Of a DNA stretch of 64,000 nucleotides, positions 63,778 to 64,000 are shown in pieces. Below the pieces are notes generated by a model that saw only the letters and a program-made list of their open reading frames with translations, made no database searches and was not told where the DNA came from. Both the position numbers and the translations under genes were made by a program. Source of the DNA: Candidatus Mcinerneyibacterium aminivorans (GTDB lineage: Bacteria; Macinerneyibacteriota; Macinerneyibacteria; Macinerneyibacteriales; Macinerneyibacteriaceae); NCBI GenBank assembly GCA_008086245.1, contig VSIX01000058.1:27517-91516 (forward strand), written 5' to 3'. Position 1 is the stretch's first letter. The number at the start of each line of letters is the position of its first letter.

Positions 63778-64000
63778 GATATTTGTTAATTGTACTGAGT
63801 TCTGTATTCTGAATTCTGTTATCTGAAAAATATTTTTTCTACAGAATACAGAATACTGAGTACAGATTACAGACCTAATACTTCAGGGTAGTTTGTACCT
63901 CAGAAAAAAGAATTTACAAATAATAAAAACACCTGACGCAGATGGACGCAGATTAACACTGTTTATAAGTGAAACCATCGATGTAACACATAAGAGATAA
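63778..64000. repeat. word-like and inverted repeats at the window's end
   Basis: An imperfect inverted repeat (TGTACTGAGTTCTGTATTCTG from 63791 and its near-complement at 63841-63864) could form a long hairpin. TTCAGGGTAGTTTGTA at 63882-63897 matches 55798-55813. GACGCAGAT occurs twice at a 10-bp period (63935-63943 and 63945-63953). No gene is seen. Confidence 0.65.

Overview
The window is AT-rich (roughly 70% A+T by eye) and gene-dense, with about 60 protein genes and one tRNA, mostly on the minus strand in tightly overlapping operons. Strong GGAGG-type ribosome sites, TTGAnn/TATAAT promoters with 16-17 bp spacers, and a release-factor-2 frameshift at an in-frame TGA show a bacterium using the standard bacterial code. 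Lipoprotein signals, an Omp85-like barrel, TonB/ExbD, a SurA-like chaperone and type IV pilin-like genes mean a diderm (outer-membrane) cell. The ispE-spoVG-glmU-rplY-pth block recalls Firmicutes and spirochaetes, while the TPR-lipoprotein-ispE order recalls Pseudomonas. Together with dispersed word-like intergenic repeats, this suggests an uncultivated low-GC diderm phylum (Muiribacteriota, Cloacimonadota or Delongbacteria are guesses); the sequence alone does not settle it. LAYOUT. 1-5976: a GIN-domain lipoprotein, a DbpA-domain/Upf1-like helicase, a HAD hydrolase, a secreted protein and a short MutS-like ATPase. 5955-9742 (minus): hutI, tonB-like, exbD, a YgjP-like metallopeptidase and an ADP-ribosylglycohydrolase. 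9993-13923: a TPR protein, PepF and a YihY-like membrane protein. 13920-30900 (minus): two or more long operons with YccU, TPR, prfB, mntP, a propeller protein, tsaE, tsaB, rimI, two unknowns, AMMECR1, a decayed valyl-tRNA synthetase paralogue, an RsbU/RsbW/STAS partner-switching trio, an acyl-CoA synthetase, a Cys-rich mini-protein and mfd. 31087-34789 (plus): a frameshifted PutP-like symporter, yhbY, rsmI, and an ECF sigma factor with a membrane partner. 34790-38890 (minus): a YprB-like nuclease, a SurA-like PPIase and pdxST, divergent from a MocR/PdxR regulator at 39010. 40295-52271 (minus): a 12-kb envelope and translation operon that starts with three lipoproteins and a protease-propeller-barrel protein, continues through a LolB-like lipoprotein, ispE, spoVG, tRNA-Gln, a short glmU, rplY and pth, and ends with a nucleosidase/radical-SAM fusion and an SDR. 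52845-60752 (minus): an M16 protease pair, then M18 aminopeptidase, a Ptb-like acyltransferase and a KBL-like enzyme, and a TauE/SafE exporter. 60753-61450: a repeat-rich gap. 61451-63742: three prepilin-like genes, followed by more repeats to the end. MOST UNUSUAL ITEMS. The full-length ValRS relative without HIGH or KMSKS motifs; the MTAN-like/SPL-like fusion, in which a radical SAM enzyme seems to carry its own 5'-deoxyadenosine nucleosidase; the LolB-like lipoprotein kept in Pseudomonas-like gene order beside an outer-membrane protease/propeller/barrel module; and the DbpA domain on an SF1 helicase. All homology statements here are from reading motifs by eye, without database searches.
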